From the NCBI RefSeq assembly GCF_002269385.1, contig NZ_CP022957.1:2165001-2229000 (forward strand): a stretch of 64,000 nt of DNA, in the 5' to 3' direction. This stretch comes from Maribacter cobaltidurans. Lineage in GTDB: Bacteria > Bacteroidota > Bacteroidia > Flavobacteriales > Flavobacteriaceae. Shown here one piece after another: positions 1 to 8,343 of this stretch. Positions within the stretch are counted from its first letter, which is position 1, and each line of letters opens with the position of its first letter. Under the pieces are notes generated by a model. That model was given only the letters and a program-made list of their open reading frames with translations, made no database searches and had not been told where the DNA came from. The translations under genes and the position numbers were made by a program.

Positions 1-434
1 TAGGCCTTGATCGTATGTTCTTGGCCGTTTTCTCTAATTCATTACAGGAAGAGGAATTGGAAAATGGTACTTCAAGAACCGTTTTAAAGCTTCCGGCCGT
101 TTTGGCACCTACCAAAGCTGCTATTTTGCCATTGGTCAAGAAGGATGGATTGCCAGAGGTAGCCCATGAAATCCTTGAGGACCTTAAATGGGACTTTAAT
201 GTAACTTATGATGAAAAGGATGCTGTAGGCCGAAGATATAGAAGACAGGATGCCAATGGAACTCCATTTTGTATTACGGTGGACCACCAGACTTTGGAGG
301 ACCAAACGGTCACCATTCGTTATAGGGATTCCATGGAGCAGGAACGGGTCGCTATTGCTGATTTAAAAAGTATCATCCACAAAGCCGTGGATATGCGCAC
401 GTGGTTACTAAAAATGGAGGATCAAAGGGCATAG
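1..434 (+). CDS. glyS: Glycine--tRNA ligase, C-terminal part (cut by window edge)
   Basis: Class II glycyl-tRNA synthetase charges tRNA-Gly in the cytoplasm. Only the last ~144 codons are present; the frame is open from base 3. The first residues read GLDRMFLAVFSNS, which matches class II motif 3 (the GxxR of the ATP site) of the dimeric, eukaryote-like GlyRS used by Bacteroidota. The remainder (KLPAVLAPTKAAILPLVKKD) is the anticodon-binding domain. The stop lies inside the 3' end of the convergent TonB receptor gene, a 13-base tail overlap. The N-terminal catalytic core is outside the window. Confidence 0.93.
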   Translation, partial: GLDRMFLAVFSNSLQEEELENGTSRTVLKLPAVLAPTKAAILPLVKKDGLPEVAHEILEDLKWDFNVTYDEKDAVGRRYRRQDANGTPFCITVDHQTLEDQTVTIRYRDSMEQERVAIADLKSIIHKAVDMRTWLLKMEDQRA

Positions 435-2500
435 GCCAAATTAAGGCCTCCGTAAAAATTCCTTCCATCTCCCGGGTAGTAATACCGGGGTTCCGCTCCT
501 CCAAAACCTTGAGTGTTTATAAGAACGGAACGGGCATAAAGTACATCAAACACATTATTGACGCCAAAATTAACTCCCAAAGTGAATTTTGGCGTTAGTT
601 TTTTTCGGTATCCGGTTCTTAAATTAACCAAATTGAAGGCATCGCTATACCTATCATTGGCATCCGTCAAGGGAATACTTCCCACATGTTGGTAGATAAG
701 ATTGAGATAATAATGGGTAAAGAAACGATTTTGTAAACCTATGGTCAATCGATGTTTGGGCACCCCTGTTAAATCATTACCGGAATAGTCGATACCATCG
801 TCCACAAAATCAGTGAATTTATGATGGTTGAGGTTGTAATTGACAAAAGGATTTACTTGAACTTTTGAACTAGGTGAAGAAAGGGTATAGTCTATTCCAA
901 GTTCCAGGCCTTGGTGTCTGGAACTTCCGGCGTTTTTCTCAATAAATTGATCATCTCCTACTTGTTCGCGTATCAAAAGATTTTTGATGTTCATTTGATA
1001 TAGGGTCAGGTTGATTCGTAACCTGTTTTCGTCCAAAAGAAGGTTCGTTCCAATTTCGTAGTTTGTCCCGGTCTCCTGTTGGATGTCTGGATTGATGATG
1101 CCATCCGGAGTCAATGTTCTTTCAAGGCTCGGATTTGTAAATCCCCTACTAATATTCCCAAATAGTTCATGATACTCTGAAATTGAATAATTTAAGGTTA
1201 AACTGGGTAATAGAATTAGATCAAAATCCCTACTTCCACTATTGTTGGTATTTATGGGGTTGAACCGGTCTTGAAGGTCAAAAGCGGTTTTATTCAAGTT
1301 AAGTCCCAATTGGGCAGAAAAAGAATCTGATATTGGGTATTGCACTGAAGTAAAAGCGTTCCATTGACTTCTAAATTCCTTGTTGCGGGCAAACTGTGCA
1401 CCCTTTAAACTTCCGTTTCCGTCGTTTTCTTGATAAAGGTTTTCAAATTCGTCCCAATCGTACTCATCTTTGTAAAGTTCCGCTCCAAAGACAAAATCAG
1501 CTGATGTATCAAACAAGGTAAAATCACCTGAAAACAAGGTTCTAAATCCAAATCCGTTGGTGATTTCCTCCAAAATGCCAAAGGGCCTGGCTTCGGTCTT
1601 GTCCAAATAATTATAAAATACACTGGTCGTGTTTTTAAATCGGGAAGAAAATTGATGGGAGAGAGATAACCCCACCAGGGTCTGATTATTTGTTTCATAG
1701 CCTTGTGAGGCCCTCCATGTAAATGTAGCTTGTGTCGGGTCTTCATTAAAGGCGGTGAACCCGAGTGAGCTTGGAATTTGAGCGGTATAGTCTATATGAT
1801 TTACTAACAGGGAGAGCTTATTATTGGAATTCAATTGATACGAAGTATTAAGCAAAAATCCATCCCTTTCAAAGTTGTTGTTCTCGCGATATCCATTGGT
1901 TTCGATATGACCGTACTGTAAGTTCAACCGTAATTTTCCATCGTAATGATTAAAAGCCAAGTTGTTTTTTATCAAATTATAGGAGCCGATGGTGAAATTA
2001 TTGCTGAAGTTGGTGGACATTCCCAAGGCCTCTTTTGGGGTTAGAATTATGGCACCACCAAGGTTGGCCCCAAACTCCGTTCCTTTTGGTCCTTTGACCA
2101 CTTCAATTTGTCCCAGGTTTTCCAAATCATAGGCCTCGATGGTAGAAGATCCCGTACCGTTCGTCACTGGTATTTCGTTGTAATAAAGGCGTAGCTTATC
2201 AGTTCCAAAAAGTGTACGGGCACCAATACCTCGAATGGTAATTCTATTGGTATTCAAGGCTCCCGACAACACATAAACCCCTGGAATTTGGTTCATGGAG
2301 GATACGATATCCACCGGACTGTAATTTTGAAAGGTCTTGGCGGAGATAACATCTGAAGGGGTAATACCAATGACTTTTTTGGTTTTTAGCGCATCGATTA
2401 GAATTACTTCCTCCAATTGGGTAACACTATCTTTGTCTATAGGGTCTTGTGCTTGGCCGAAAATGACGGCAAAAAATAATAGAAAGTGTAGGTATTTCAT
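422..2500 (-). CDS. TonB-dependent outer-membrane receptor, FecA/siderophore-like
   Basis: 692-aa outer-membrane receptor that imports a ligand, probably a ferric chelate, using TonB energy. A signal peptide (about residues 1-17, ending GQAQ) is followed by a TonB-box-like LEEVIL. The plug domain (about 45-160) has the typical IPGVYVLSG, RGIGAR and VVKGPKGTEFG stretches. The rest is a 22-strand barrel. There is no N-terminal carboxypeptidase-like repeat and no SusD neighbour, so it looks like a siderophore/metal receptor rather than a glycan SusC. The barrel-protein gene at 2531 lies 30 bases upstream on the same strand and is probably co-transcribed. The ligand cannot be assigned from sequence. 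Confidence 0.92.
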   Translation of the reverse strand: MKYLHFLLFFAVIFGQAQDPIDKDSVTQLEEVILIDALKTKKVIGITPSDVISAKTFQNYSPVDIVSSMNQIPGVYVLSGALNTNRITIRGIGARTLFGTDKLRLYYNEIPVTNGTGSSTIEAYDLENLGQIEVVKGPKGTEFGANLGGAIILTPKEALGMSTNFSNNFTIGSYNLIKNNLAFNHYDGKLRLNLQYGHIETNGYRENNNFERDGFLLNTSYQLNSNNKLSLLVNHIDYTAQIPSSLGFTAFNEDPTQATFTWRASQGYETNNQTLVGLSLSHQFSSRFKNTTSVFYNYLDKTEARPFGILEEITNGFGFRTLFSGDFTLFDTSADFVFGAELYKDEYDWDEFENLYQENDGNGSLKGAQFARNKEFRSQWNAFTSVQYPISDSFSAQLGLNLNKTAFDLQDRFNPINTNNSGSRDFDLILLPSLTLNYSISEYHELFGNISRGFTNPSLERTLTPDGIINPDIQQETGTNYEIGTNLLLDENRLRINLTLYQMNIKNLLIREQVGDDQFIEKNAGSSRHQGLELGIDYTLSSPSSKVQVNPFVNYNLNHHKFTDFVDDGIDYSGNDLTGVPKHRLTIGLQNRFFTHYYLNLIYQHVGSIPLTDANDRYSDAFNLVNLRTGYRKKLTPKFTLGVNFGVNNVFDVLYARSVLINTQGFGGAEPRYYYPGDGRNFYGGLNLAYAL

Positions 2501-2530
2501 TAAAATGTGTATGAAATACGAATTTATAAT

Positions 2531-3052
2531 TTAAAATCTAAAACCAATGGAGAGTCCGCCGCGAAACATAAACGCATTTTGAAAATCGGAAGGATTTATG
2601 TTTCTCCCAATTCCCCCATGAATTTCTAAGGTAAATCGGTCACTTCGGGTAACCCACTTATTTCCAATTCCCAAACCTATGGCGGTGGTTCCATAGTCAA
2701 TGTTTCTTGCTCCCAAGGTAGCGTTATTGTTCTCTTCTCTTCCCTTATAATAGAGTCCAAAAGCTTCGGCAAAAAATCCACTTCTAGGTACATAGCCAAA
2801 ATAGGCTCGTAGATTAGGCCCAATTCCAAAGTTGCCGTTGTAGTCCGTGGCATCACCATCGGCATAGATGGTTCCGCCAATACTGGTGTCCTCCGTGAAA
2901 AAATACTCATAGGAACCTTCGACCGTTGAAGTGGCCAAAAATTGACCGATATTGAATTTTATCTCGTGATTGTTTTCAAATCTGGGGTAAGCTTGTCCCA
3001 TTACGGAGAGGGTGAAACCTAGACTAATAATCAGGAATAAAAAGTATCTCAT
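2531..3052 (-). CDS. Small outer-membrane beta-barrel protein
   Basis: 173-aa secreted protein with a clear signal peptide (MRYFLFLIISLGFTLSVMGQ). Alternating hydrophobic strands and glycine-rich turns follow, ending in GGLSIGFRF, the terminal-aromatic signature recognised by the BAM machinery. It resembles the 8-strand OmpA/OmpX-like barrels (DUF3575-like) common in Flavobacteria. It is the first gene of a two-gene unit with the downstream TonB receptor, so a role in the same uptake or envelope response is possible. No enzyme motif is seen. The specific family is uncertain. Confidence 0.75.
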   Translation of the reverse strand: MRYFLFLIISLGFTLSVMGQAYPRFENNHEIKFNIGQFLATSTVEGSYEYFFTEDTSIGGTIYADGDATDYNGNFGIGPNLRAYFGYVPRSGFFAEAFGLYYKGREENNNATLGARNIDYGTTAIGLGIGNKWVTRSDRFTLEIHGGIGRNINPSDFQNAFMFRGGLSIGFRF

Positions 3053-3105
3053 GACGTATGTTTTCTAAATCTTAAAGTAATAATCAAAGGTTGTTCCAAA
3101 GTGTA

Positions 3106-3113
3106 CAAAGTTA
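3106..3113 (-). promoter_or_regulatory. Candidate -7 element for the barrel protein/TonB receptor unit
   Basis: On the minus strand this reads TAACTTTG, a match to the Bacteroidota sigma -7 consensus TANNTTTG, about 53 bases upstream of the start at 3052. I see no good -33 TTTG at the usual spacing, so this is tentative. Confidence 0.4.
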
Positions 3114-3181
3114 GGATTTAGGCAGCCATACTTGGGAGTATTTATGCAGGCTTTTCTATTTTTGGTTCAAAGGCACGTATA

Positions 3182-3946
3182 ATGAAGATAGTTTCCTACA
3201 ATGTAAATGGTATTAGAGCAGCATTGCGAAAAGATTTTTTGCAATGGTTGAACGCTGTGGACCCGGATGTGGTCTGTCTACAGGAAATTAAGGCCAACGA
3301 GGAACAGTTGGACCTATCCCTTTTTGAAGCGGCAGGTTATCCCTATCATTATTGGTTCAGTGCCCAAAAAAAAGGGTATAGCGGCGTGGCCATACTATCC
3401 AAACAAAAACCCGATGAGGTGTTGTTTGGCACCGGTATCGATTATATGGATTTTGAAGGCCGAAATATTACCGTACATTTCAATAATGTTTCGGTGATGA
3501 GTATGTACCTGCCATCCGGTACCAATCTGGCTCGGTTGGAACATAAACTGACCTATATGGACGATTTTCAGAAATATGCCGATGAATTCAGAAAAAAACA
3601 TCCCAACCTGATTGTTTTGGGCGACTATAATATTTGCCATCAGGCTATTGACATTCATAATCCGGTGGGGTTAAAGAACGTTTCGGGGTTTTTGCCCGTG
3701 GAACGGGAATGGATCGGTAATTTTATAAAGAGTGGTTTTATAGACAGTTTTAGGTATTTCAATAAGGAACCTGAAAATTATACTTGGTGGAGCTACAGGG
3801 CTAATGCCAGAAATAATAACAAGGGATGGCGTTTGGACTATGGGATGGTCGCTGAACCCTTAAGTGATAAACTAAAACGTTCCGTTATTTTGTCCGAGGC
3901 CAAGCACAGTGACCATTGCCCAATTTTACTGGAACTTAATGATTGA
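3182..3946 (+). CDS. xth: Exodeoxyribonuclease III (AP endonuclease)
   Basis: 254-aa Mg2+-dependent AP endonuclease and 3'-5' exonuclease of base excision repair, EEP superfamily. Family motifs are in order: SYNVNGIRAA at the N terminus, CLQEIKA with the metal-binding Glu, GDYNICH with catalytic Asp/Asn, WRLDYGM, and the terminal SDHCPILLEL with the catalytic Asp-His. The length is normal for the ExoA/Xth group. It stands alone on the plus strand, with the next promoter just downstream. Confidence 0.95.
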   Translation: MKIVSYNVNGIRAALRKDFLQWLNAVDPDVVCLQEIKANEEQLDLSLFEAAGYPYHYWFSAQKKGYSGVAILSKQKPDEVLFGTGIDYMDFEGRNITVHFNNVSVMSMYLPSGTNLARLEHKLTYMDDFQKYADEFRKKHPNLIVLGDYNICHQAIDIHNPVGLKNVSGFLPVEREWIGNFIKSGFIDSFRYFNKEPENYTWWSYRANARNNNKGWRLDYGMVAEPLSDKLKRSVILSEAKHSDHCPILLELND

Positions 3947-3972
3947 TTAAAAGGTGAACCGTTCATATTTTG

Positions 3973-3980
3973 TAATTTTG
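3973..3980 (+). promoter_or_regulatory. Candidate -7 element of the aldo/keto reductase gene
   Basis: TAATTTTG matches TANNTTTG and sits 33 bases before the ATG at 4013. No convincing -33 box is visible. Confidence 0.45.
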
Positions 3981-4012
3981 GCATTTTTAATCAATAACCT
4001 ACCGAATCTAAA

Positions 4013-5053
4013 ATGAAATACACCCAACTTCCGCACACCGATATCGAAGTAAGCAAAATTTGTCTGGGTACCATGACCTGGGGGAATCAGAATACCGAAG
4101 AAGAAGGTCACGAGCAAATGGATTATGCCCTTGACCAGGGAATCAATTTTTTTGATACCGCCGAGCTCTACCCTATTCCGGCACATCCGGATAGACACTC
4201 GTTGACCGAAAAAATCATTGGGACCTGGTTCAAGAAGAACGGTAATAGGGACAAGGTCATCTTGGCTAGTAAAATTGCCGGAAAGGCGGATTTTACCAAA
4301 TTTATAAGAACGACTGGTTTTACTCGAGAGTCCATCATAGAAGCGCTGGAAGGAAGCTTAAAGCGTTTGCAGACCGATTATATCGACCTCTATCAATTGC
4401 ATTGGCCGGAGCGTAATACCAATTATTTTGGGAAAAGAGGATATACCCATGAGGTAACGGATTATTGGGAAGATAATATTCACCAAGTGCTGGAAACCTT
4501 GCGGGATTTAATGCGTGAAGGTAAGATTCGCCATGTTGGTATTTCCAATGAGACGCCTTGGGGTGCCATGCGTTTTTTGGAGGAAAGCAAGGTCCATGCC
4601 TCCCTTCCTAGGATGATCACCATTCAAAATCCGTATAGTTTGCTTAACCGATTGTTCGAAGTTGGTCTGGCCGAAATCTCCATGCGGGAACATATGGGAC
4701 TGTTGGCCTACTCCCCATTGGGTTTTGGAGTATTAAGTGGTAAATATTTGGGAGACAGGTTGCCAGAAGGATCCCGTATTAAACTTTTTCCAAACTATAC
4801 TCGGTACAGTTCAAAAACGGCCGTTTTGGCCACGCAAAAATATTATGAGTTGGCACAGGAGCATAATATTTCCTTGGCCCAGATGGCCTTGGCCTATGTG
4901 AACTCCAAACCCTTTTTGACCAGTAATATCATTGGTGCGACCAGCATGAAACAATTGAAGGAAAATATTGGCAGCATTGATATTACACTGACTTCTGAAA
5001 TTATGGAAGGCATAGAAAAAATTCATGAAGAACATCCTAACCCAGCACCTTGA
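4013..5053 (+). CDS. Aldo/keto reductase, Tas-like
   Basis: 346-aa NADP(H)-dependent oxidoreductase of the aldo/keto reductase (TIM-barrel) superfamily, close in layout to E. coli Tas. Visible catalytic elements are FFDTAELY (Asp and Tyr of the tetrad), KVILASKIAG (Lys), LYQLHWPER (His), and the cofactor-binding region near the C terminus (NIIGATSMKQL). The physiological substrate is unknown. Its stop codon overlaps the start of a 36-aa membrane peptide gene by one base, so the two are probably translated together. Confidence 0.92.
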   Translation: MKYTQLPHTDIEVSKICLGTMTWGNQNTEEEGHEQMDYALDQGINFFDTAELYPIPAHPDRHSLTEKIIGTWFKKNGNRDKVILASKIAGKADFTKFIRTTGFTRESIIEALEGSLKRLQTDYIDLYQLHWPERNTNYFGKRGYTHEVTDYWEDNIHQVLETLRDLMREGKIRHVGISNETPWGAMRFLEESKVHASLPRMITIQNPYSLLNRLFEVGLAEISMREHMGLLAYSPLGFGVLSGKYLGDRLPEGSRIKLFPNYTRYSSKTAVLATQKYYELAQEHNISLAQMALAYVNSKPFLTSNIIGATSMKQLKENIGSIDITLTSEIMEGIEKIHEEHPNPAP

Positions 5054-5163
5054 TGATGGATTTATTGGTTTTTTTAAAGATAGGTTTTTGGCAAGTGGTC
5101 TTGATCATTGTGGTCATCATAATCATTTTGACCTTATCTAGGATTATGCGGGATAGGCGGTAG
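5053..5163 (+). CDS. 36-aa single-pass membrane peptide
   Basis: This ORF begins with ATGATG at the TGA of the aldo/keto reductase gene (shared base, TGATG) and encodes 36 residues. The core VVLIIVVIIIILTL is a good transmembrane helix, followed by a basic tail (SRIMRDRR) that predicts a cytoplasmic C terminus. It is too short for most gene finders. The overlap and clean membrane topology are the main support. It superficially recalls TatA but lacks the amphipathic helix. The second Met (5056) could equally be the start. Confidence 0.5.
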   Translation: MMDLLVFLKIGFWQVVLIIVVIIIILTLSRIMRDRR

Positions 5164-5180
5164 TTCTGTTTAAAGTAGAG

Positions 5181-5202
5181 ATATGTGTAATTGTACACAT
5201 AT
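5181..5202. repeat. Perfect 9-bp inverted repeat
   Basis: Arms ATATGTGTA (5181-5189) and TACACATAT (5194-5202) flank ATTG. No T-run follows on the plus strand, so a terminator is not obvious. The core TGTGTA-N4-TACACA recurs with N5 at 59501 and 60546. Confidence 0.5.
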
Positions 5203-5312
5203 ACAATTGTTGTAATCAATAGCTAAAAAAAACTCTACATTCAATAACGTAATACTAATTTAAACGCATCCATTTTCATAGAAAGTCATCTATAAATTAA
5301 AATATTGATGTT

Positions 5313-5645
5313 ATGAAAAAATATATTTTACTCGCTTTTATTGGAATAACCTTTCTAAGTTGCTCGAACAATGATGATTCGAATGAAAATGTCTTTGTTT
5401 TATATAATCAAACAAATTGCTCCGACCCTTGGGGATATAGCGACGATAACAAGGAGTTGGAGGACAAAATCAATAATTACCTCAAAGAGGAGAATATTGA
5501 AATATCCAATGTGACAATTAATAATGATGGTACTGCTATCTCATGTAACGCCTGCTTTTGTTTAAGCGGTAAGAGAATTGTCGGAAAAGTTAGCAGACAA
5601 GATTTGGAGTCTATAAAGGAATTTGGGTTTGAAGAACTTAATTGA
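5313..5645 (+). CDS. Small lipoprotein, unknown function
   Basis: 110-aa secreted lipoprotein. The N-terminal signal ends in the lipobox FLSC (Cys at residue 17), followed by SNNDDSNEN, an acidic flavobacterial surface-export-like sequence. The mature part holds four further cysteines (NCSDPWG, SCNACFC), which suggests disulfides or metal binding. It is not recognised as a named family. It stands alone in a relatively AT-rich stretch. The start is set by the MKKY signal peptide. Confidence 0.7.
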   Translation: MKKYILLAFIGITFLSCSNNDDSNENVFVLYNQTNCSDPWGYSDDNKELEDKINNYLKEENIEISNVTINNDGTAISCNACFCLSGKRIVGKVSRQDLESIKEFGFEELN

Positions 5646-5666
5646 CAATACCTCCGATTTCGTTAA

Positions 5667-5903
5667 ATGAAATTTGAGCAAGTTTATGCAAATAGACTCC
5701 ACTCAGACGTAGCTGTTGTGCAGATGAACTTTACTCGGGCGGAAAAACAAAGCAACGGAATCATTAGTGCTTACTCGAACGTGTCGCTACAGATTACAAC
5801 AAAACCTAAACGTAATGCGGACTTTAGGGCTAAAAGGAATGGTCTGTATATATTTATGAAGTCGCTAAATCTTATGGCTTTAACTTTAGACAAGAAAAAA
5901 TAA
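5667..5903 (+). pseudogene. Decayed or spurious ORF (78 codons)
   Basis: The open frame gives a 78-aa product with no signal peptide or known motif. The last ~70 bases read sensibly in another frame too (YEVAKSYGFNFRQEKIKQNN, then stop), which suggests a frameshifted remnant of an older gene rather than an intact one. It occupies most of the 390-base gap between the lipoprotein and LOG genes. Coding is not established. Confidence 0.25.
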
Positions 5904-5923
5904 AACAAAACAATAAGCTTTAG

Positions 5924-6001
5924 CTTCGTGCACAGACGTAAACGAAAGGTTTCCTTGCAACCGCACTACGCTTAGCTCAAACGTTAGCGGCCACTGCGAA
6001 G
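5924..6001 (+). repeat. Structured intergenic element with nested inverted repeats
   Basis: Outer arms CTTCG (5924-5928) and CGAAG (5997-6001) enclose AAAC/GTTT near 5941-5953 and CCGC/GCGG near 5961-5990, with CGCT/AGCG inside. The AACGTTAGCGG stretch resembles intergenic sequences seen repeatedly beside small accessory genes in Bacteroidota. The canonical integron attC end motifs are not matched. The remainder of 5646-6035 contains only the doubtful ORF at 5667. Confidence 0.4.
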
Positions 6002-6035
6002 TGACACCCAACCAACAATAAAATTTTAGAAAAAT

Positions 6036-6617
6036 ATGAAAAGAGTTACTGTGTTTTGCGGTTCAAGTTCTGGAACAGAAAACATTTATCAAGAACAAGC
6101 TAGTTTACTCGGACAGACTTTGGCCAAACACGATATTGAATTGATTTATGGAGGCGCTAATGTCGGTCTAATGGGGGCAGTTGCAGACGGGGTCTTAAAT
6201 AATGGCGGGAAAGTAATAGGAGTATTACCTAATTTCTTAAAATCAAAGGAAATTGCCCACGAACATTTGACAGAACTTATTTTGGTTGATACAATGCACC
6301 AAAGGAAAACCAAGATGAATGACCTATCTGATGGGGTAATCGCAATGCCAGGTGGCTTTGGGACATTGGAAGAGTTCTTTGAAATGTTAACTTGGGCACA
6401 ATTAGGACTTCATAAAAAACCAATAGCTATTTTGAATATTGACGGTTTCTATGACTCGCTTAATGTTTTGGTGCAGACTATGGTTGATAAAGGCTTTTTA
6501 AAGGAAGTCAATCAGAAAATGCTTTTGGTTAGCGATAATATCGATGAACTTCTCGAAAAAATGAAAAACTACGTTGCACCATCAGTTGGCAAATGGATCA
6601 ACAAGGAAACTCTGTGA
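6036..6617 (+). CDS. LOG family protein (nucleotide 5'-monophosphate nucleosidase-like)
   Basis: 193-aa Rossmann-fold protein of the TIGR00730/YgdH-LOG family, often mis-annotated as lysine decarboxylase. Members hydrolyse the N-glycosidic bond of nucleoside monophosphates such as cytokinin riboside phosphates. The signature MPGGFGTLEEFFE (PGGxGTxxE) is intact near residues 107-120. The Rossmann start is VFCGSSSGTE, and MHQRKTKM supplies the conserved Arg-Lys. The length is typical. It follows a structured repeat, and nothing around it explains a specific substrate. Confidence 0.9.
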   Translation: MKRVTVFCGSSSGTENIYQEQASLLGQTLAKHDIELIYGGANVGLMGAVADGVLNNGGKVIGVLPNFLKSKEIAHEHLTELILVDTMHQRKTKMNDLSDGVIAMPGGFGTLEEFFEMLTWAQLGLHKKPIAILNIDGFYDSLNVLVQTMVDKGFLKEVNQKMLLVSDNIDELLEKMKNYVAPSVGKWINKETL

Positions 6618-6698
6618 TAAATAAAAGAAACGCTAAAGCTGTATTTTTAATAATACTTTCCTAAAAGATCGCTTAAAAATATACTCAACGTTCAACAA

Positions 6699-8060
6699 TC
6701 ACCCAAACAAACTACTTACCACATCCTCAATCTTGCCGGCCAGCTGCACCTCGATTTTAGTATTCTTTAATCCAATTTTATTGTTTTTGGAAACTACAAT
6801 GGTGGTATAACCCAATTTTTCGGCTTCCAAAATACGCTGCTCCACCCGCTGCACGGGCCGTATTTCTCCGGCCAAACCAACCTCAGCGGCAAAACAGATA
6901 CCCTTTTCAATGGGAATGTCCTCGTTGCTGGATAATATAGCGGCAATGACCGCTAGGTCAATGGCGGGATCGTCCACAGAGATTCCACCGGTAATATTGA
7001 GAAAAACATCCTTGGCACCCAATTTAAATCCGGCCCTTTTTTCCAAAACCGCCAAGAGCATGTTCAGGCGTTTGGCATTGTAGCCCGTAGTGGAACGTTG
7101 AGGGGTTCCATAGACCGCAGTACTTACCAAAGCCTGAATTTCAATCAGTAAAGGTCGCATACCTTCCACCGTAGAGGCGATGGCCGTTCCGCTCAACCCT
7201 TCATCATTATTGGAAATCAATACTTCGGAAGGGTTGTTCACTTCCCTGAGTCCGCTTCCCTGCATTTCATAAATGCCCAATTCCGCCGTAGAGCCAAATC
7301 GGTTTTTAAGGGAACGGAGGATTCGGTATACATAGTTTCGGTCGCCTTCAAACTGCAAAACGGTATCAACCATGTGTTCCAAAATCTTAGGGCCTGCGAT
7401 GGAGCCGTCCTTGGTAATATGACCTATCAATATCACCGGGGTATTGGTTTCCTTGGCAAATTTGATGAGTTCTGCGGTGCATTCCCTAATCTGCGAAATA
7501 CTTCCGGCCGCTGATTCAATATAATCTGAATGCAAGGTCTGTATGGAATCAATGACTACAATGTCCGGCTCGGTAGCTTCAATCTGCTTAAAAATGTTCT
7601 GGGTCTTGGTTTCCGTCAGTATAAAACAGGTTTCGCTATTGGGATGGATACGGTCCGCTCGCATCTTGATCTGCTTTTGGCTTTCCTCTCCGGAAACATA
7701 TAAGGTCTTATAGGGCAATTTTAAGGCAATCTGCAATAATAAGGTGCTTTTTCCTACTCCGGGTTCACCGCCTAAAAGTACCAATGCCCCGGGAACCAAA
7801 CCACCACCCAATACTCTATTGAACTCTAAATCGAAGGTATTGAGGCGTAATTCTTTTTCCGTACTTATTTCGTGGACCAATAGCGGTTTGGAAACTCGTT
7901 TTGCCACGGAATTAGTGGGTTTCCAGCTTGTTTTTTCTTCTTTCTGAACAACTTCTTCAACAACGGTGTTCCATTCCTTACAGGCAGCACATTGCCCAAC
8001 CCATTTGGCGTATTGCGTGCCACAGTTCTGACAGAAAAAAGCGGTTTTTGTCTTGGCCAT
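6699..8060 (-). CDS. radA: DNA repair protein RadA
   Basis: 453-aa RecA-related ATPase that promotes branch migration during recombination. Domains in order: an N-terminal C4 zinc finger (CQNCG and CAACKEW, about residues 10-28), an ATPase core with Walker A GGEPGVGKST, the RadA-specific SLKNRFGST motif (KNRFG) and a C-terminal Lon-protease-like domain lacking the catalytic dyad. The length matches the family. A 56-aa membrane protein gene lies 43 bases upstream on the same strand. Confidence 0.96.
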   Translation of the reverse strand: MAKTKTAFFCQNCGTQYAKWVGQCAACKEWNTVVEEVVQKEEKTSWKPTNSVAKRVSKPLLVHEISTEKELRLNTFDLEFNRVLGGGLVPGALVLLGGEPGVGKSTLLLQIALKLPYKTLYVSGEESQKQIKMRADRIHPNSETCFILTETKTQNIFKQIEATEPDIVVIDSIQTLHSDYIESAAGSISQIRECTAELIKFAKETNTPVILIGHITKDGSIAGPKILEHMVDTVLQFEGDRNYVYRILRSLKNRFGSTAELGIYEMQGSGLREVNNPSEVLISNNDEGLSGTAIASTVEGMRPLLIEIQALVSTAVYGTPQRSTTGYNAKRLNMLLAVLEKRAGFKLGAKDVFLNITGGISVDDPAIDLAVIAAILSSNEDIPIEKGICFAAEVGLAGEIRPVQRVEQRILEAEKLGYTTIVVSKNNKIGLKNTKIEVQLAGKIEDVVSSLFG

Positions 8061-8103
8061 CCTTAGCTTATCTCATTTGTGCTAAGGTACTAAGAAGTAG
8101 GAA

Positions 8104-8274
8104 TTATTCTTCTTCCGATTGTTTTTTCTTGAACTCCCATATGGCCATAAAAAAAGAGGCCCATGCCAGGAATAACGAAAGTATACTCAGTGCCAGTACT
8201 TTATCGCCCTTTAGGCCATAATAGGTAAAATATACGCCGGCACAGACGTAGTATTTAAAGATGCCTTTAAACAT
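8104..8274 (-). CDS. 56-aa membrane protein
   Basis: Reading the minus strand from the ATG at 8274 gives 56 residues: MFKGIFKYYV, a short first hydrophobic stretch, then a clear transmembrane helix (LALSILSLFLAWASFFMAIW) and a charged tail KKKQSEEE. It is upstream of radA in the same direction. The regular hydrophobicity and charged ends suggest a genuine small inner-membrane protein. No function is recognised. Confidence 0.6.
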   Translation of the reverse strand: MFKGIFKYYVCAGVYFTYYGLKGDKVLALSILSLFLAWASFFMAIWEFKKKQSEEE

Positions 8275-8343
8275 AAGTGTAGGTTGTAGGTTAGATTTGG
8301 GGTCTAAGATTATATTTTTTTGGGAGCGGGGATTTGGCGTAGG

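Noticed and set aside
5053..5163. TatA/TatE subunit
   Set aside because: No amphipathic helix or FGxxKLPE-type hinge after the membrane segment; the Tas/aldo-keto neighbour gives no Tat context.
5900..6010. Integron attC site
   Set aside because: The RYYYAAC and GTTRRRY ends are not matched and no integrase is present in the window.
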